Assembly (NCBI GenBank): GCA_934095825.1
Contig: CAKOKQ010000017.1
Coordinates: forward strand, 1 to 30,672
Source of the DNA: an uncultured Bacilli bacterium
GTDB taxonomy: Bacteria > Bacillota_I > Bacilli_A > RF39 > UBA660
Direction: 5' to 3'
DNA length: 30,672 nt
The first letter of the stretch is position 1; the number at the start of each line of letters is the position of its first letter. Positions 1 through 8,047 of the stretch are shown in pieces. The translations under genes were made by a program, and so were the position numbers. The notes under the pieces are model-generated. The model was given only the letters and a program-made list of their open reading frames with translations, ran no database searches and was not told the origin of the DNA.

Positions 1-150
1 TAATAGTGTACCAGTCAAACAAATACACTATTTCGGACCATTTACTCGTTCAGTACCATTATACTACTATACTTTTCTATTTTGGTCAATTTAAATTTTC
101 ACTTGAGCTTTATCAAGAATTTTTGATTTATATTTATTAAATATTATGTT

Positions 151-1803
151 TTAACATCCTTTTTTTGAACCTAATTCTTCAGTTAATACTTTTGGCTCTA
201 AACGATAAATATCAAAATAAGCCTCATTATTTCTATAAGTGCTATCTAAAAACACTAAATCAAAATTATCAGCATCAAAAAGTACCTCTTGTTGGGGCTC
301 ATCAAACCTATTACTACCGTTACCCTTAAATAAATCATTACTATAACATATTACATAGGAACCTTTAGGAATAATTATTTTATAAACTCTAGGAGCCCTA
401 AGTCCATTATTCCTTCTTTCTGACATTTTACTAAATTCATCCGCCGTTGCTAGTGATAAAGAAGTAGATATAAAACCACGATCATCAACTAATAAACCAT
501 TATTACCAGCAATGCCACGATAAACCACTATATCATCAGATAACTGACATTTTTTTAAAGCTGATTTTACTTGATTAATACAATAATAAATAGCATTTTT
601 ATAATCATCTTTATTTTGGAATGTATGATAATGATATTGTCTAAAAAACTCACTCAACATTGCCGGTTGATATTTTTCAAAATATTCATCATAGAATACT
701 CCGTCTCCAACCTCTTTTTTATCAGCATTCACACCATCTACATATCTCTCATATCCACTATCCAAGATATTTTCAATGTACTTAGCATCTTTTTCTTTCA
801 TATCACTATCTATATCTAAATTTTTACTTCGTAAAAATCTAACGATTTCATTAACTTCTTTATAAAAGCAAGCTTTATACAATATCAAACCATAAATTTC
901 ATCTTTACTAAGCTTCTCAGCTTGTTTAGAAATTAATTCTTTAAATACTTGACTGTTATTGTTTTCTTCGTCATAAGGACTTTTCCAAATATACCCTAAA
1001 TTATAATTATAATCACACTCCATAATTTTTTCATAATCTAATGCTCTAATAAGTTTATCTTTTATTTCTAAAGCATCAGAAGGATTTTGCTTAATCATAT
1101 CTTTGTACTTTTCTAAAATAGGTATCCCAGCCATTATTAACTTTCTTAAAATTTCCATTTCTCTACACTGAGCATCAGCATATCCTGCCAAATAAAATTT
1201 ATCTACTCTTTCATTAACACCACTTAATAATTCATCATAAAATTTTTGAAAAACTGAAATTAGTCGTTCTGACATTCCATATTCTAAAAATTCCTTAATA
1301 TAATCATATAAATAACTAATATTTACATTCTCATAACCCATATCAGCATTGTTTTTCCAAGTAAAAATCTCTTTTGATAAACCAGTTTGCTTACTATTGA
1401 AAATTTCTTTAACAGTATCATAGTACGCCTTATTTAATTTGTTAACTTCCTGATTAAGTTCTACACTCTTTTTAAATAGAGCTTCTCTACTTTTGGAAAA
1501 TAATTTATCGGTTATATCTTCGTCATTATTTATAACCCCAATATTATAAGGAGAATTCCCACTAAAATAGATGGTTAAATGATTATTATCATCAGACCGA
1601 CAATTATCAATTTCGGTTAAAAGCTGCATAAATTTTTCCATATATTCAGAAGTCATAATACGATTTTCACTAATCTTAATATTACCATACTTATTCTTAA
1701 GAGAAATTTTTAACATATTATCATCAGATATTATTATACTTCCTGGTTTCCATCCATAATTTGATACTTTATTTTTAACTTTAGCGATAGTAAAACTATC
1801 CAT
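151..1803 (-). CDS. Large protein with C-terminal ADP-ribosyltransferase (ART) toxin-like domain
   Basis: 550 aa. The last ~150 residues carry the R-S-E signature of the ADP-ribosylating exotoxin fold: R429 in VVYRG, the STS motif at 446-448 (FISTSLS), and Q504-x-E506 in EPQQEVLF. Such enzymes move ADP-ribose from NAD+ to a target. A Q two residues before the catalytic E is the pattern of Asn-modifying C3-like toxins, whereas Arg-specific enzymes have E-x-E. E502 also lies close by, so target type is inference. Residues 1-380 are mostly helical, charged and not recognised. No signal peptide or membrane segment is visible, so it acts inside the cell or is delivered without a Sec signal. The start at 1803 has GGAGG about 9 nt upstream. 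No immunity-like gene overlaps it. The gene upstream is separated by a terminator, so it is probably its own unit. The ART call is firm; the biological role is unknown. Confidence 0.8.
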   Translation of the reverse strand: MDSFTIAKVKNKVSNYGWKPGSIIISDDNMLKISLKNKYGNIKISENRIMTSEYMEKFMQLLTEIDNCRSDDNNHLTIYFSGNSPYNIGVINNDEDITDKLFSKSREALFKKSVELNQEVNKLNKAYYDTVKEIFNSKQTGLSKEIFTWKNNADMGYENVNISYLYDYIKEFLEYGMSERLISVFQKFYDELLSGVNERVDKFYLAGYADAQCREMEILRKLIMAGIPILEKYKDMIKQNPSDALEIKDKLIRALDYEKIMECDYNYNLGYIWKSPYDEENNNSQVFKELISKQAEKLSKDEIYGLILYKACFYKEVNEIVRFLRSKNLDIDSDMKEKDAKYIENILDSGYERYVDGVNADKKEVGDGVFYDEYFEKYQPAMLSEFFRQYHYHTFQNKDDYKNAIYYCINQVKSALKKCQLSDDIVVYRGIAGNNGLLVDDRGFISTSLSLATADEFSKMSERRNNGLRAPRVYKIIIPKGSYVICYSNDLFKGNGSNRFDEPQQEVLFDADNFDLVFLDSTYRNNEAYFDIYRLEPKVLTEELGSKKGC

Positions 1804-1872
1804 AAATTACCGCCTCCATTATCATAATAAAAAATTAGAGCAGAAAAAGCAACCGTTATATACAGACTATAT

Positions 1873-1907
1873 AAAAAAGTTAAGACTACATAAATCATCT
1901 TAACCTT
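1873..1907 (-). terminator. Rho-independent terminator of the coiled-coil gene
   Basis: On the minus strand, arms AAGGTTAAGA (1898-1907) and TCTTAACTTT (1876-1885) pair over about 10 bp with one G-U and a 12-nt loop, followed by a run of U. It lies just downstream of the stop at 1915 and separates that gene from the ART gene. Confidence 0.75.
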
Positions 1908-1914
1908 TCATTTA

Positions 1915-2262
1915 TTATTCAAAATCCCCCACTAAAGCCACATTTTCTTCATAATGTCTTTCTTTTGTTAATCTTCTTTTCATATGCTGATGGCTTTTAC
2001 TCTTCATCTCTTCTAACTTATTTATCATTTTTCTTCTTCTTAATATTTCATTAGTCTTTAATTCATAATTACTACTAAGAATATATAATTGTTTTAAAAC
2101 TTTTAAATATCTCTTCTTACTAGCATTATCATTTTCTTTTTCTAATACTCTTTTTTCAATATTACAAGACCAGATTTCCTTCTTAATCTGATTTTTTTCC
2201 TTATCTAAATAAAATATCTCCCTTCTTAATCTTTTTATTTCTTTATTTACATCCAAATCCAT
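1915..2262 (-). CDS. Small basic coiled-coil protein of unknown function
   Basis: 115 aa, almost wholly charged helix rich in K, E and R, with heptad-like spacing of I, L and Y (for example LRREIFYLDKEKNQIKKEI near residues 12-30). This predicts a long coiled coil or helical hairpin. No catalytic motif, signal peptide or membrane segment is seen. The start at 2262 has AAGGGAG about 6 nt upstream. The gene has its own probable promoter and its own terminator, so it is a monocistronic unit between rplS and the ART gene. A structural or partner-binding role is possible. Nothing in the sequence ties it to the ART protein except adjacency. Confidence 0.7.
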   Translation of the reverse strand: MDLDVNKEIKRLRREIFYLDKEKNQIKKEIWSCNIEKRVLEKENDNASKKRYLKVLKQLYILSSNYELKTNEILRRRKMINKLEEMKSKSHQHMKRRLTKERHYEENVALVGDFE

Positions 2263-2280
2263 ACATACTCCCTTAATACT

Positions 2281-2309
2281 ATTGTATGCCTCTAGTGGTT
2301 TGAAGTAAA
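2281..2309 (-). promoter_or_regulatory. Probable sigma-A promoter of the coiled-coil gene
   Basis: Minus strand: -10 TACAAT (2281-2286) and -35 TTTACT (2304-2309), with a 17-bp spacer. It starts transcription after the rplS terminator and about 20 nt before the start codon of the coiled-coil gene. Confidence 0.5.
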
Positions 2310-2310
2310 G

Positions 2311-2338
2311 AAAAAAGTGCCTTTAACTAGCACCTTTA
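2311..2338 (-). terminator. Terminator of rplS
   Basis: Minus strand hairpin AAAGGTGC / GCACTTTT (8 bp with one G-U, 9-nt loop) running into U residues, a few bases after the rplS stop codon at 2342. Confidence 0.85.
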
Positions 2339-2341
2339 AAC

Positions 2342-2683
2342 TTAATTTCTTTCTTTTACTTTGTAATCTTTTCTTAATCCCTTTAAGAAGCTTAATTTAG
2401 AGCGTCTTACATAGCCCTTCTTAATAACTTCGATTGAATCAATAGTTGGAGCATTTACTGGGAAAATACGAGTTACGCCAATACCATAACTTTTCTTTCT
2501 TACAGAAAATCTCTTAGATACAGAACCACCATTAATATCAGTAACTAAACCTTCAAATGATTGGATACGCTTTTTGCTACCTTCAATAACCCAAACATTA
2601 ACTCTTACTGTATCACCAACACGAAATTCAGGAATATCTTTTCTTACATGTTTAGCATTAATTTTATCAACTAAATTTGTCAT
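2342..2683 (-). CDS. rplS: 50S ribosomal protein L19
   Basis: 113 aa from the ATG at 2683, the usual size for bL19. Family hallmarks are visible: IPEFRVGDTVRVNVWVIEG, RIQSFEGLV, SVRKKSYGIGVTRIFPVNAP, and a basic C-terminus (KGYVRRSKLSFLKGLRKDYK). L19 sits at the 30S-50S interface. An upstream in-frame GTG at 2713 would add ten non-conserved residues; the ATG at 2683 is preferred because AAAGGA lies about 9 nt before it and the conserved protein starts there. It has its own promoter, a structured leader and a terminator, so here it is transcribed alone, apart from the rpsP-rimM-trmD genes that accompany it in many Bacillota. Confidence 0.97.
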   Translation of the reverse strand: MTNLVDKINAKHVRKDIPEFRVGDTVRVNVWVIEGSKKRIQSFEGLVTDINGGSVSKRFSVRKKSYGIGVTRIFPVNAPTIDSIEVIKKGYVRRSKLSFLKGLRKDYKVKERN

Positions 2684-2740
2684 ATCGTTTAATTCCTTTC
2701 TATATAATATCACTTAAAATCATTATTTAACTAATTAAAT

Positions 2741-2773
2741 AAGCGGATTTTCTACAGAGTTTCCTCCGAAGCA
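2741..2773 (-). promoter_or_regulatory. Structured 5' leader of rplS (possible L19 autoregulatory leader)
   Basis: The first transcribed bases downstream of the promoter read CGGAGGAAACTCTGTAG then AAAATCCGC on the minus strand. The CGGA and TCCG ends and the GGAG/CTC segments can pair. L19 leader RNAs are known in Bacillota, but I cannot confirm that this matches their consensus. Leader length to the ATG is about 95 nt. Confidence 0.35.
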
Positions 2774-2779
2774 AGAATA

Positions 2780-2809
2780 TCTTACCATATCTTTCGGTTA
2801 TTCGTCAAT
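2780..2809 (-). promoter_or_regulatory. Promoter of rplS
   Basis: Minus strand: -35 TTGACG (2804-2809), 18-bp spacer, -10 TAAGAT (2780-2785). The intergenic stretch 2684-3014 otherwise holds the leader of rplS on the minus strand and the upstream region of the plus-strand gene at 3015, where a TATAAT box lies about 22 nt before the start codon without a good -35. Confidence 0.65.
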
Positions 2810-3014
2810 CTCTTTTTTGCACTGACATTCCTATTTTAATCTTTATCCTAATCAGATATAGCATATTTTTAATCTTAATATAACTACTTACCTTAATATG
2901 AAATAATTATTAAAACCTTATCATAGCTTAAACTTAAAATTCATCTTTAATCAATAAAATATCTACTATTTTAACTTCATTTATATTATAATATCTGGCA
3001 AAGAAAGGAATCTT

Positions 3015-3503
3015 ATGAGTCTTACTAACATTGCTATTATCCGTACTAACTTTAACATCAAAAACAATTACCCTCTTATTAGTAATATTTCTTATACTTA
3101 TCAATATACGGAATATTTAAGTCAAAAAATTTTACATGAACACAATAACATAGTCATCACTAAATTACTTATTAAAGACTATATCATTAATGCTATTTCT
3201 ATTATCGAAGCCTTATTCTATTCTTTATTAAATCCTACTTATCATTTTAAACACGCTGTATCTTTCAATTATTTACTAAAAAACATTTTAAAACTTAACC
3301 CCCTTAATTTAACTAATAAAGATATTGATTTGCTTAAAAATTTAAAAACTTTAAGAAATAAAATTCACATCTATTCTTCTTATCAATCTAATTTAACTGA
3401 CTATAATTCCTATTCGTTAAATGATTATTATTTAATGCAAACTATTCTTTATAAAATTCTAAATAACAAACTTATTAGTAATGGTAAATTTAAGTTAAAA
3501 TAA
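3015..3503 (+). CDS. Hypothetical protein, possibly HEPN-like
   Basis: 162 aa, the only plus-strand gene in the first 13 kb, divergent from rplS and convergent with proS. The start has AAAGGA about 7 nt upstream. The protein is all-helical in character and very rich in N, L, I and Y. Near the C-terminus is TLRNKIHIY (R114-N-K-I-H118). R-N-x-x-H-type motifs after a helix are typical of HEPN nucleases and antitoxin-linked HEPN proteins, but the canonical spacing is R-x4-6-H and this is R-x3-H, so the assignment is weak. No signal peptide or partner gene (for example a minimal nucleotidyltransferase) is adjacent. Its isolation and opposite orientation suggest independent acquisition. Confidence 0.6.
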   Translation: MSLTNIAIIRTNFNIKNNYPLISNISYTYQYTEYLSQKILHEHNNIVITKLLIKDYIINAISIIEALFYSLLNPTYHFKHAVSFNYLLKNILKLNPLNLTNKDIDLLKNLKTLRNKIHIYSSYQSNLTDYNSYSLNDYYLMQTILYKILNNKLISNGKFKLK

Positions 3504-3522
3504 TTTTTTATCTTTTACTTAT

Positions 3523-3550
3523 TAAAAAAACTGCTACCAAGGTAACAGTT
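3523..3550 (-). terminator. Terminator of proS
   Basis: Minus strand stem AACTG-TTAC / GTAG-CAGTT around a short CTTG loop, followed by a run of seven U. It lies 13 nt beyond the proS stop codon and between the convergent ends of proS and the 3015 gene. Confidence 0.8.
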
Positions 3551-3562
3551 AATTTTATAGTC

Positions 3563-4978
3563 TTAATATTGTTTAGCAAAGTAAATATCATATTTAGATT
3601 TTTTACCACAAACAGGACATATGCTAGTCTCATTATCTCCAATAATACATCTCGATTTTAAACCAGTATCAGCCTTAATTTTATCTTCGCATTCCATATT
3701 ACCACACCAAGTAATTTTGATAAATCCATTTTTATTTTGGGCAATATCTTTAAATTCTTCATAAGTACTAGCCTCATACATCATACTATCACGACGCTTT
3801 AAGGCTCTTTCATACATTTCTTTTTGCATGATATCCATCGTATCTTTAATAATGCCCACTATTCCTTCTAAATCATCAACTTTAATTTTTTCTAAAGTAT
3901 CTCTTCTAACAATAGTAGTAAAGCCATTATCTAGGTCTCTTTTACCTAATTCTAGGCGAATTGGATAACCCTTAACCTCGGCCTCAGCAAATTTAAATCC
4001 GGGTGTTTTATCACTGTTATCAACTTTGTAAGTGATCCCAGCATTTTCTAAGCCTTGAGTAATTTCTTTTAATTTTTCGGAAACATCCCCAATAGGAATA
4101 ATTATTACTTTCGTTGGAGCAATTCTTGGTGGTAATACTAAACCATTATTATCACTATGCGTCATAATTAAACCGCCAATCATTCTAGTAGTTACCCCCC
4201 ACGAAGTTTGATAAGGAGTTTTTAGGGTATTATCTTTATCTAAGAATTTAATATCGAAAGCTTTAGCAAAATGTTGACCAAAATAATGACTAGTTCCATT
4301 TTGTAAGGCTACGCCATCCCACATCATGGCCTCAATTGTATAAGTATCTTCGGCACCCGCAAATTTTTCTTTTTCGGTTTTCTTACCAACAATAACGGGC
4401 AAGGCTAGATAATATCTTTGGAAATCTTCATAAACCTTTAGCATTTGTAAAGTTTCATTTTTAGCCTCTTCAGCGGTGGCATGTAGAGTATGTCCTTCTT
4501 GCCATAAAATTTCTCTACTTCGTAAGAAAGGTCTGGTTGTTTTTTCCCATCTTACAATAGTACACCACTGATTATAAAGAATAGGTAAATCACGATAAGA
4601 ATTAACAATCTTTTTAAAATGATCACAGAATAAAGTCTCACTGGTTGGACGAATGCACATTCTTTCTTCTAACTTATTCTCCCCACCATAAGTTACCCAA
4701 GCTACTTCGGGAGCAAAACCTTCAACATGCTCTTTTTCAATATTAAGTAAACTTTCAGGGATAAGCATAGGCATCTGGACATTTTGATGTCCTAATCTTT
4801 TAAATTCCTTATCTAAAATACTAACCATATTTTCCCAAATAGCATAGCCATATGGTCTAATAATCATACTCCCTTTATTCTTTGAATAATCAACTAAATC
4901 AGCCTTTTTACATACATCAGTATACCACTGGGCAAAATCGACTTCTCTATCTGTTATATCTCTTACAATATTTGCCAT
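3563..4978 (-). CDS. proS: Prolyl-tRNA synthetase, short archaeal/eukaryotic-type (ProS3)
   Basis: 471 aa class II aminoacyl-tRNA synthetase that charges tRNA-Pro in the cytoplasm. The N-terminus (DFAQWYTDVCKKADLVDYS), motif 2 region (RPTSETLFCDHFKKIV, IVRWEKTTRPFLRSREILWQEGHT), EAMMWDGVALQNGTSHYFGQ, and the anticodon-binding domain (PTKVIIIPIGD) match the ProRS group lacking the bacterial INS editing insertion. The C-terminal extension has C-x4-C and C-x2-C (CGNMEC, CPVCGKK), the putative zinc-binding ProRS-C domain of this type. The start has GAGGA 5-6 nt upstream. It is monocistronic, with a terminator behind it. No T-box is visible upstream, unlike valS. Confidence 0.97.
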   Translation of the reverse strand: MANIVRDITDREVDFAQWYTDVCKKADLVDYSKNKGSMIIRPYGYAIWENMVSILDKEFKRLGHQNVQMPMLIPESLLNIEKEHVEGFAPEVAWVTYGGENKLEERMCIRPTSETLFCDHFKKIVNSYRDLPILYNQWCTIVRWEKTTRPFLRSREILWQEGHTLHATAEEAKNETLQMLKVYEDFQRYYLALPVIVGKKTEKEKFAGAEDTYTIEAMMWDGVALQNGTSHYFGQHFAKAFDIKFLDKDNTLKTPYQTSWGVTTRMIGGLIMTHSDNNGLVLPPRIAPTKVIIIPIGDVSEKLKEITQGLENAGITYKVDNSDKTPGFKFAEAEVKGYPIRLELGKRDLDNGFTTIVRRDTLEKIKVDDLEGIVGIIKDTMDIMQKEMYERALKRRDSMMYEASTYEEFKDIAQNKNGFIKITWCGNMECEDKIKADTGLKSRCIIGDNETSICPVCGKKSKYDIYFAKQY

Positions 4979-5003
4979 AATATTCCTCTTTTCTTTATTT
5001 TTT

Positions 5004-5012
5004 AGTATAGCA
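5004..5012 (-). promoter_or_regulatory. Probable extended -10 promoter of proS
   Basis: Minus strand TGCTATACT: a -10 TATACT (5004-5009) preceded by the TG of an extended -10. No convincing -35 lies 16-18 bp upstream. The start codon follows about 26 nt later. The stretch 4979-5253 otherwise contains only the 23-bp repeat array. Confidence 0.4.
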
Positions 5013-5115
5013 TATCTACAACAACCATACTATATTTAATCTCCTATTTATATCAAAAATATATTTAATTTCTTAAATTTAATAGCATCGCCAATTCCAA
5101 ATTTTCTATCATTTC

Positions 5116-5230
5116 CAATTCATTTAGATAATTTGTGGCATTTCATTTAGACTTTTTGTGGTATTTTATTTAGATAATTTGTGGCGTTTTATTTAGACTT
5201 TTTGTGGCATTTCGTTTAGATAATTTGTGG
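5116..5230. repeat. Five tandem 23-bp units of two alternating types
   Basis: Five contiguous 23-bp units (5116-5138, 5139-5161, 5162-5184, 5185-5207, 5208-5230), all ending in TTTGTGG and sharing an ATTTAGA core. The six bases after TTTAGA alternate: units 1, 3 and 5 read TTTAGATAATTTGTGG and units 2, 4 and 6-less end units read TTTAGACTTTTTGTGG (units 2 and 4). The higher-order period is therefore 46 bp. The array sits 23 bp downstream of the valS stop and upstream of proS. Spaced multiple repeats of this kind resemble transposase-binding ends of IS21-type elements, which would make it a solo end or relic; no istA/istB is present here. Confidence 0.9.
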
Positions 5231-5253
5231 TAGCCTTTAAATCTGGCCTAAAA

Positions 5254-7794
5254 CTAACCTAAATTTTCGATTTCTTTTAAAACATTATTTAACATATCTG
5301 TTTCTTTTTGTAAATCAAGTCTTTCTTTTTCTACTATATTACTAGGAGCCTTCTTAACATAGTTTTCATTACTTAAAAGATTATTTCTTCTCTTAATACT
5401 TGCTTCTAAAGTTTCTTTTTTCTTTGTAAGTTCTTTTAAGACTTCTTCTTTATCTATATTATTATCATAGCAAATATAAGCAGTAATATCATTAATACTT
5501 ACTAAAATTTTTGTATTTTTCTTACTTTCAGTAACTACTTTATCATCTAATTTCAACATTTTAAGGGCTAAATCATCTAAAAAGGCAGTTTCTACTTCAA
5601 AATCTTTACCAATATTATTTTCTAACTTTTTATTTCTAAATAAAGTAATAAATTCTAGTATTTTATCTACTTCTTTGGTATCCTCAGCAAAAATATATTC
5701 TTTTTCATACTTAGGATAACTTGAAATCATAATAGAATTACTATCTTTAAATGGTAAGTTTTGATAAATTTCTTCAGTTACAAAAGGCATAAATGGATGC
5801 ATAATCTTAATTATTCCTTCTAAAACCTTATATAAAACACTCTTAGTAGTTATATCACTACTACTAAATTTAGCCATTTCTATATAGTTAGAACAGAAAT
5901 CATCCCAAATGAAGTTATAAATTTCACTACCTACTAAGTTAAACTCATATTTATCCATATGTTTAATCGTACTATCAAGAACAGTCTCAAACTTCGTTAA
6001 AATCCATTTATCTTCTTTTTTTAGATTACTAAAATCGAGGCTTGTTAAATCGCTAATATTCATTAAAACAAAACGCGAAGCATTCCACATCTTATTAATG
6101 AAATTCCAAGTTGCTTTTAATTTTTCTTCATCGAAACGAAGGTCAGTTCCAAAGGCACAATCAGTTACTAAGTAATATCTTAAGCTATCGGCCCCATATA
6201 CTTTTATCATATCCATCGGATCAATTCCATTACCTAAAGATTTACTCATCTTGCGACCCTCTTTATCTCTTACAAGGCCATGGATAATAACATCTTTAAA
6301 AGGACGAACACCATTAAGTTCTAGAGATTGAAAAGTCATTCTATTAACCCAGAAAGGAATAATGTCATAACCTGTAACTAGACAATCTGTAGGAAAATAT
6401 CTCTTTAAATCTTCGGTTTGGTCAGGATAACCTAAAGTTGAGAAAGGCCATAAGGCTGATGAAAACCATGTATCTAGGACATCTTCATCTTGAACCCAGC
6501 CTTCACCCTCGGGAGCCGTCTCGCCAACATAAACTTCTTCGCCGCGATACCAAGCTGGAATTCGATGTCCCCACCATAATTGACGGGAAATACACCAGTC
6601 ATAAGTAATTTCCATCCAGTGATTCATAATTTTCTCAAAACGAGGGGGAATAAAGTTAACTTTAGTTTCGGGATTTTTTTGGTTTTCTAAAACTCTATCA
6701 GCTAAAGGACGCATTTTAACAAACCATTGTTTTGAAAGATAAGGCTCAACTACCGCTTCGGTTCTTTCGGAATGACCAACATTATGAACAATTTCTTCAA
6801 CACTGATAAGTAGTCCGGCTTCTTTTAAGTCGTTAACTAACTTTTCACGACATTCTTCTCTTGATAAACCTTGATATTTACCACAAACTTCATTCATGGT
6901 AGCATCTTTATTCATACAAACAATTCTTGGTAAGTCATGTCTTAAACCAACTTCATAGTCGTTAGGATCATGGGCAGGAGTTATCTTAACCACGCCGGTT
7001 CCAAACTCAGGATCAGCATGATTATCAAATACTACAGGTACAACACGATTAACGACAGGAACAATAACATTTTTTCCTTTTAAGTCTTGATATCTTTCAT
7101 CACTAGGATTAACAGCCACAGCGGTATCGCCAAATAAAGTTTCAGGACGAGTCGTTGCCACTTCTAAATATCTATCTTCCCCTTCAATATAATACTTTAA
7201 GTGATAGAATGCCCCTTTATCTTCTTTATAAATAACTTCCTCACTTGACAAGGCTGTCATGGCCACTGGATCCCAGTTAATAATTCTCTCCCCTCGATAA
7301 ATTAAACCTTTCTTATAGTAATCCACAAAAGTCTTAATAACGGCTTTATTTAAGCCTTCATCTAAAGTAAATCTTTCTTTACTATAATCAACGGATAAAC
7401 CTAGTTTAGCCCATTGACTTCTAATGTTACCACCGAATTCACGGGTCCAATCCCAACAAGCTTCTAAGAACTTATCGCGACCAATGCCTCTTTTATCTAA
7501 ACCTTGTTCTTTTAATCTCTTAACAACTTTAGCCTCGGTAGCAATGGCGGCATGATCCATTCCTGGTAACCATAGGGCATCATAGCCTTGTAATCTTTTA
7601 TATCTAATAATTACATCTTGAATAGTTGTATCATAAGCATGACCTATATGTAATTTACCTGTTACATTAGGAGGTGGTATTACTATACAATAAGGTAATT
7701 TATCTGTATTACCACTCTTAAAATAACCTTTATCTACCCAATTATCATATTTTTTATCTTCAACACTTAAATGGTCATATTTTGTTTCTAACAT
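5254..7794 (-). CDS. valS: Valyl-tRNA synthetase
   Basis: 846 aa class I aminoacyl-tRNA synthetase that charges tRNA-Val. Visible in order: PPPNVTGKLHIGHA with the HIGH signature at 49-52, the CP1 editing domain (ATTRPETLFGDTAVAVNP, GTGVVKITPAHDPND), the catalytic return (DEDVLDTWFSSALWPFSTLGYP, PTDCLVTGYDIIPFWVNRM), KMSKS at 515-519, an anticodon-binding helical domain, and a C-terminal arm with a coiled coil ending in KETDMLNNVLKEIENL. Length is normal for bacterial ValRS. The start at 7794 follows AAAGAGGT. Expression is controlled by the T-box leader just upstream, so uncharged tRNA-Val should raise transcription. Confidence 0.98.
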   Translation of the reverse strand: MLETKYDHLSVEDKKYDNWVDKGYFKSGNTDKLPYCIVIPPPNVTGKLHIGHAYDTTIQDVIIRYKRLQGYDALWLPGMDHAAIATEAKVVKRLKEQGLDKRGIGRDKFLEACWDWTREFGGNIRSQWAKLGLSVDYSKERFTLDEGLNKAVIKTFVDYYKKGLIYRGERIINWDPVAMTALSSEEVIYKEDKGAFYHLKYYIEGEDRYLEVATTRPETLFGDTAVAVNPSDERYQDLKGKNVIVPVVNRVVPVVFDNHADPEFGTGVVKITPAHDPNDYEVGLRHDLPRIVCMNKDATMNEVCGKYQGLSREECREKLVNDLKEAGLLISVEEIVHNVGHSERTEAVVEPYLSKQWFVKMRPLADRVLENQKNPETKVNFIPPRFEKIMNHWMEITYDWCISRQLWWGHRIPAWYRGEEVYVGETAPEGEGWVQDEDVLDTWFSSALWPFSTLGYPDQTEDLKRYFPTDCLVTGYDIIPFWVNRMTFQSLELNGVRPFKDVIIHGLVRDKEGRKMSKSLGNGIDPMDMIKVYGADSLRYYLVTDCAFGTDLRFDEEKLKATWNFINKMWNASRFVLMNISDLTSLDFSNLKKEDKWILTKFETVLDSTIKHMDKYEFNLVGSEIYNFIWDDFCSNYIEMAKFSSSDITTKSVLYKVLEGIIKIMHPFMPFVTEEIYQNLPFKDSNSIMISSYPKYEKEYIFAEDTKEVDKILEFITLFRNKKLENNIGKDFEVETAFLDDLALKMLKLDDKVVTESKKNTKILVSINDITAYICYDNNIDKEEVLKELTKKKETLEASIKRRNNLLSNENYVKKAPSNIVEKERLDLQKETDMLNNVLKEIENLG

Positions 7795-7818
7795 ATCTAA
7801 TACCTCTTTCTAAAATAT

Positions 7819-7872
7819 AAAAAAGCCATAAACATAAGGACGAAATCTCGCGGTACCACCTTATTTTATGAC
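7819..7872 (-). terminator. T-box-controlled leader terminator of valS
   Basis: Minus strand stem from GTCATAAA-ATAAGG (7859-7872) to CCTTATGTTTATGGC (7825-7839), about 14 bp with one bulge, then six U (7819-7824). The 5' arm runs into the T-box sequence, so terminator and antiterminator are mutually exclusive. Confidence 0.92.
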
Positions 7873-8005
7873 TAATCATACACTCTCCTTCTTAACGCGA
7901 AGAAACGGTTTATACTCCAAAGCAACCTTCTTACCCCTTAATAACTTGTTTGCACCCACCACAAGTTCTCTAAATATTAAAAGAATAATACTCCTCTTTT
8001 TCAAC
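7819..8005 (-). ncRNA. T-box riboswitch leader of valS
   Basis: The minus strand carries the T-box sequence AAGGTGGTACCGCG (7849-7862), which binds the NCCA end of uncharged tRNA. Stem I begins near 8000 (AAAGAGGAGTATT, with the AGTA loop-E element) and has a distal ACTTGT...ACAAGT stem with the GGTGGGTGCAA apical region. The likely specifier is GUU (7924-7926) in GAAGGTTGC; it encodes Val and is followed by the expected purine. A GUA in GGAGTATAAACC (near 7912) is a weaker alternative because it lies outside the lower stem I loop. The antiterminator shares its bases with the terminator at 7819-7872. Confidence 0.95.
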
Positions 8006-8018
8006 ATATCTATTTCGT

Positions 8019-8047
8019 ATTATAAATAATTTTTTTACTTTTGTCCA
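8019..8047 (-). promoter_or_regulatory. Promoter of the valS T-box transcript
   Basis: Minus strand: -35 TGGACA (8042-8047), 17-bp spacer, perfect -10 TATAAT (8019-8024). The -35 lies inside the last codons of the upstream gene ending at 8035. Transcription would start near 8010, just before stem I of the T-box. Confidence 0.85.

Noticed and set aside
1..150. Repeated ACCATT/ACCAGT words and a TTGGTCAA site after the ART gene, possibly an IS end
   Set aside because: The words are short and irregular, there is no open frame, and no terminator or inverted repeat of useful length; nothing here can be called.
1824..1852. Promoter-like TTGCTT - 17 bp - TATTAT before the ART gene
   Set aside because: The predicted start of transcription would fall on the ribosome binding site of the gene, so it is doubtful as the real promoter.
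5116..5230. The 23-bp array as a CRISPR array
   Set aside because: The units are contiguous with no unique spacers and no cas genes are present.
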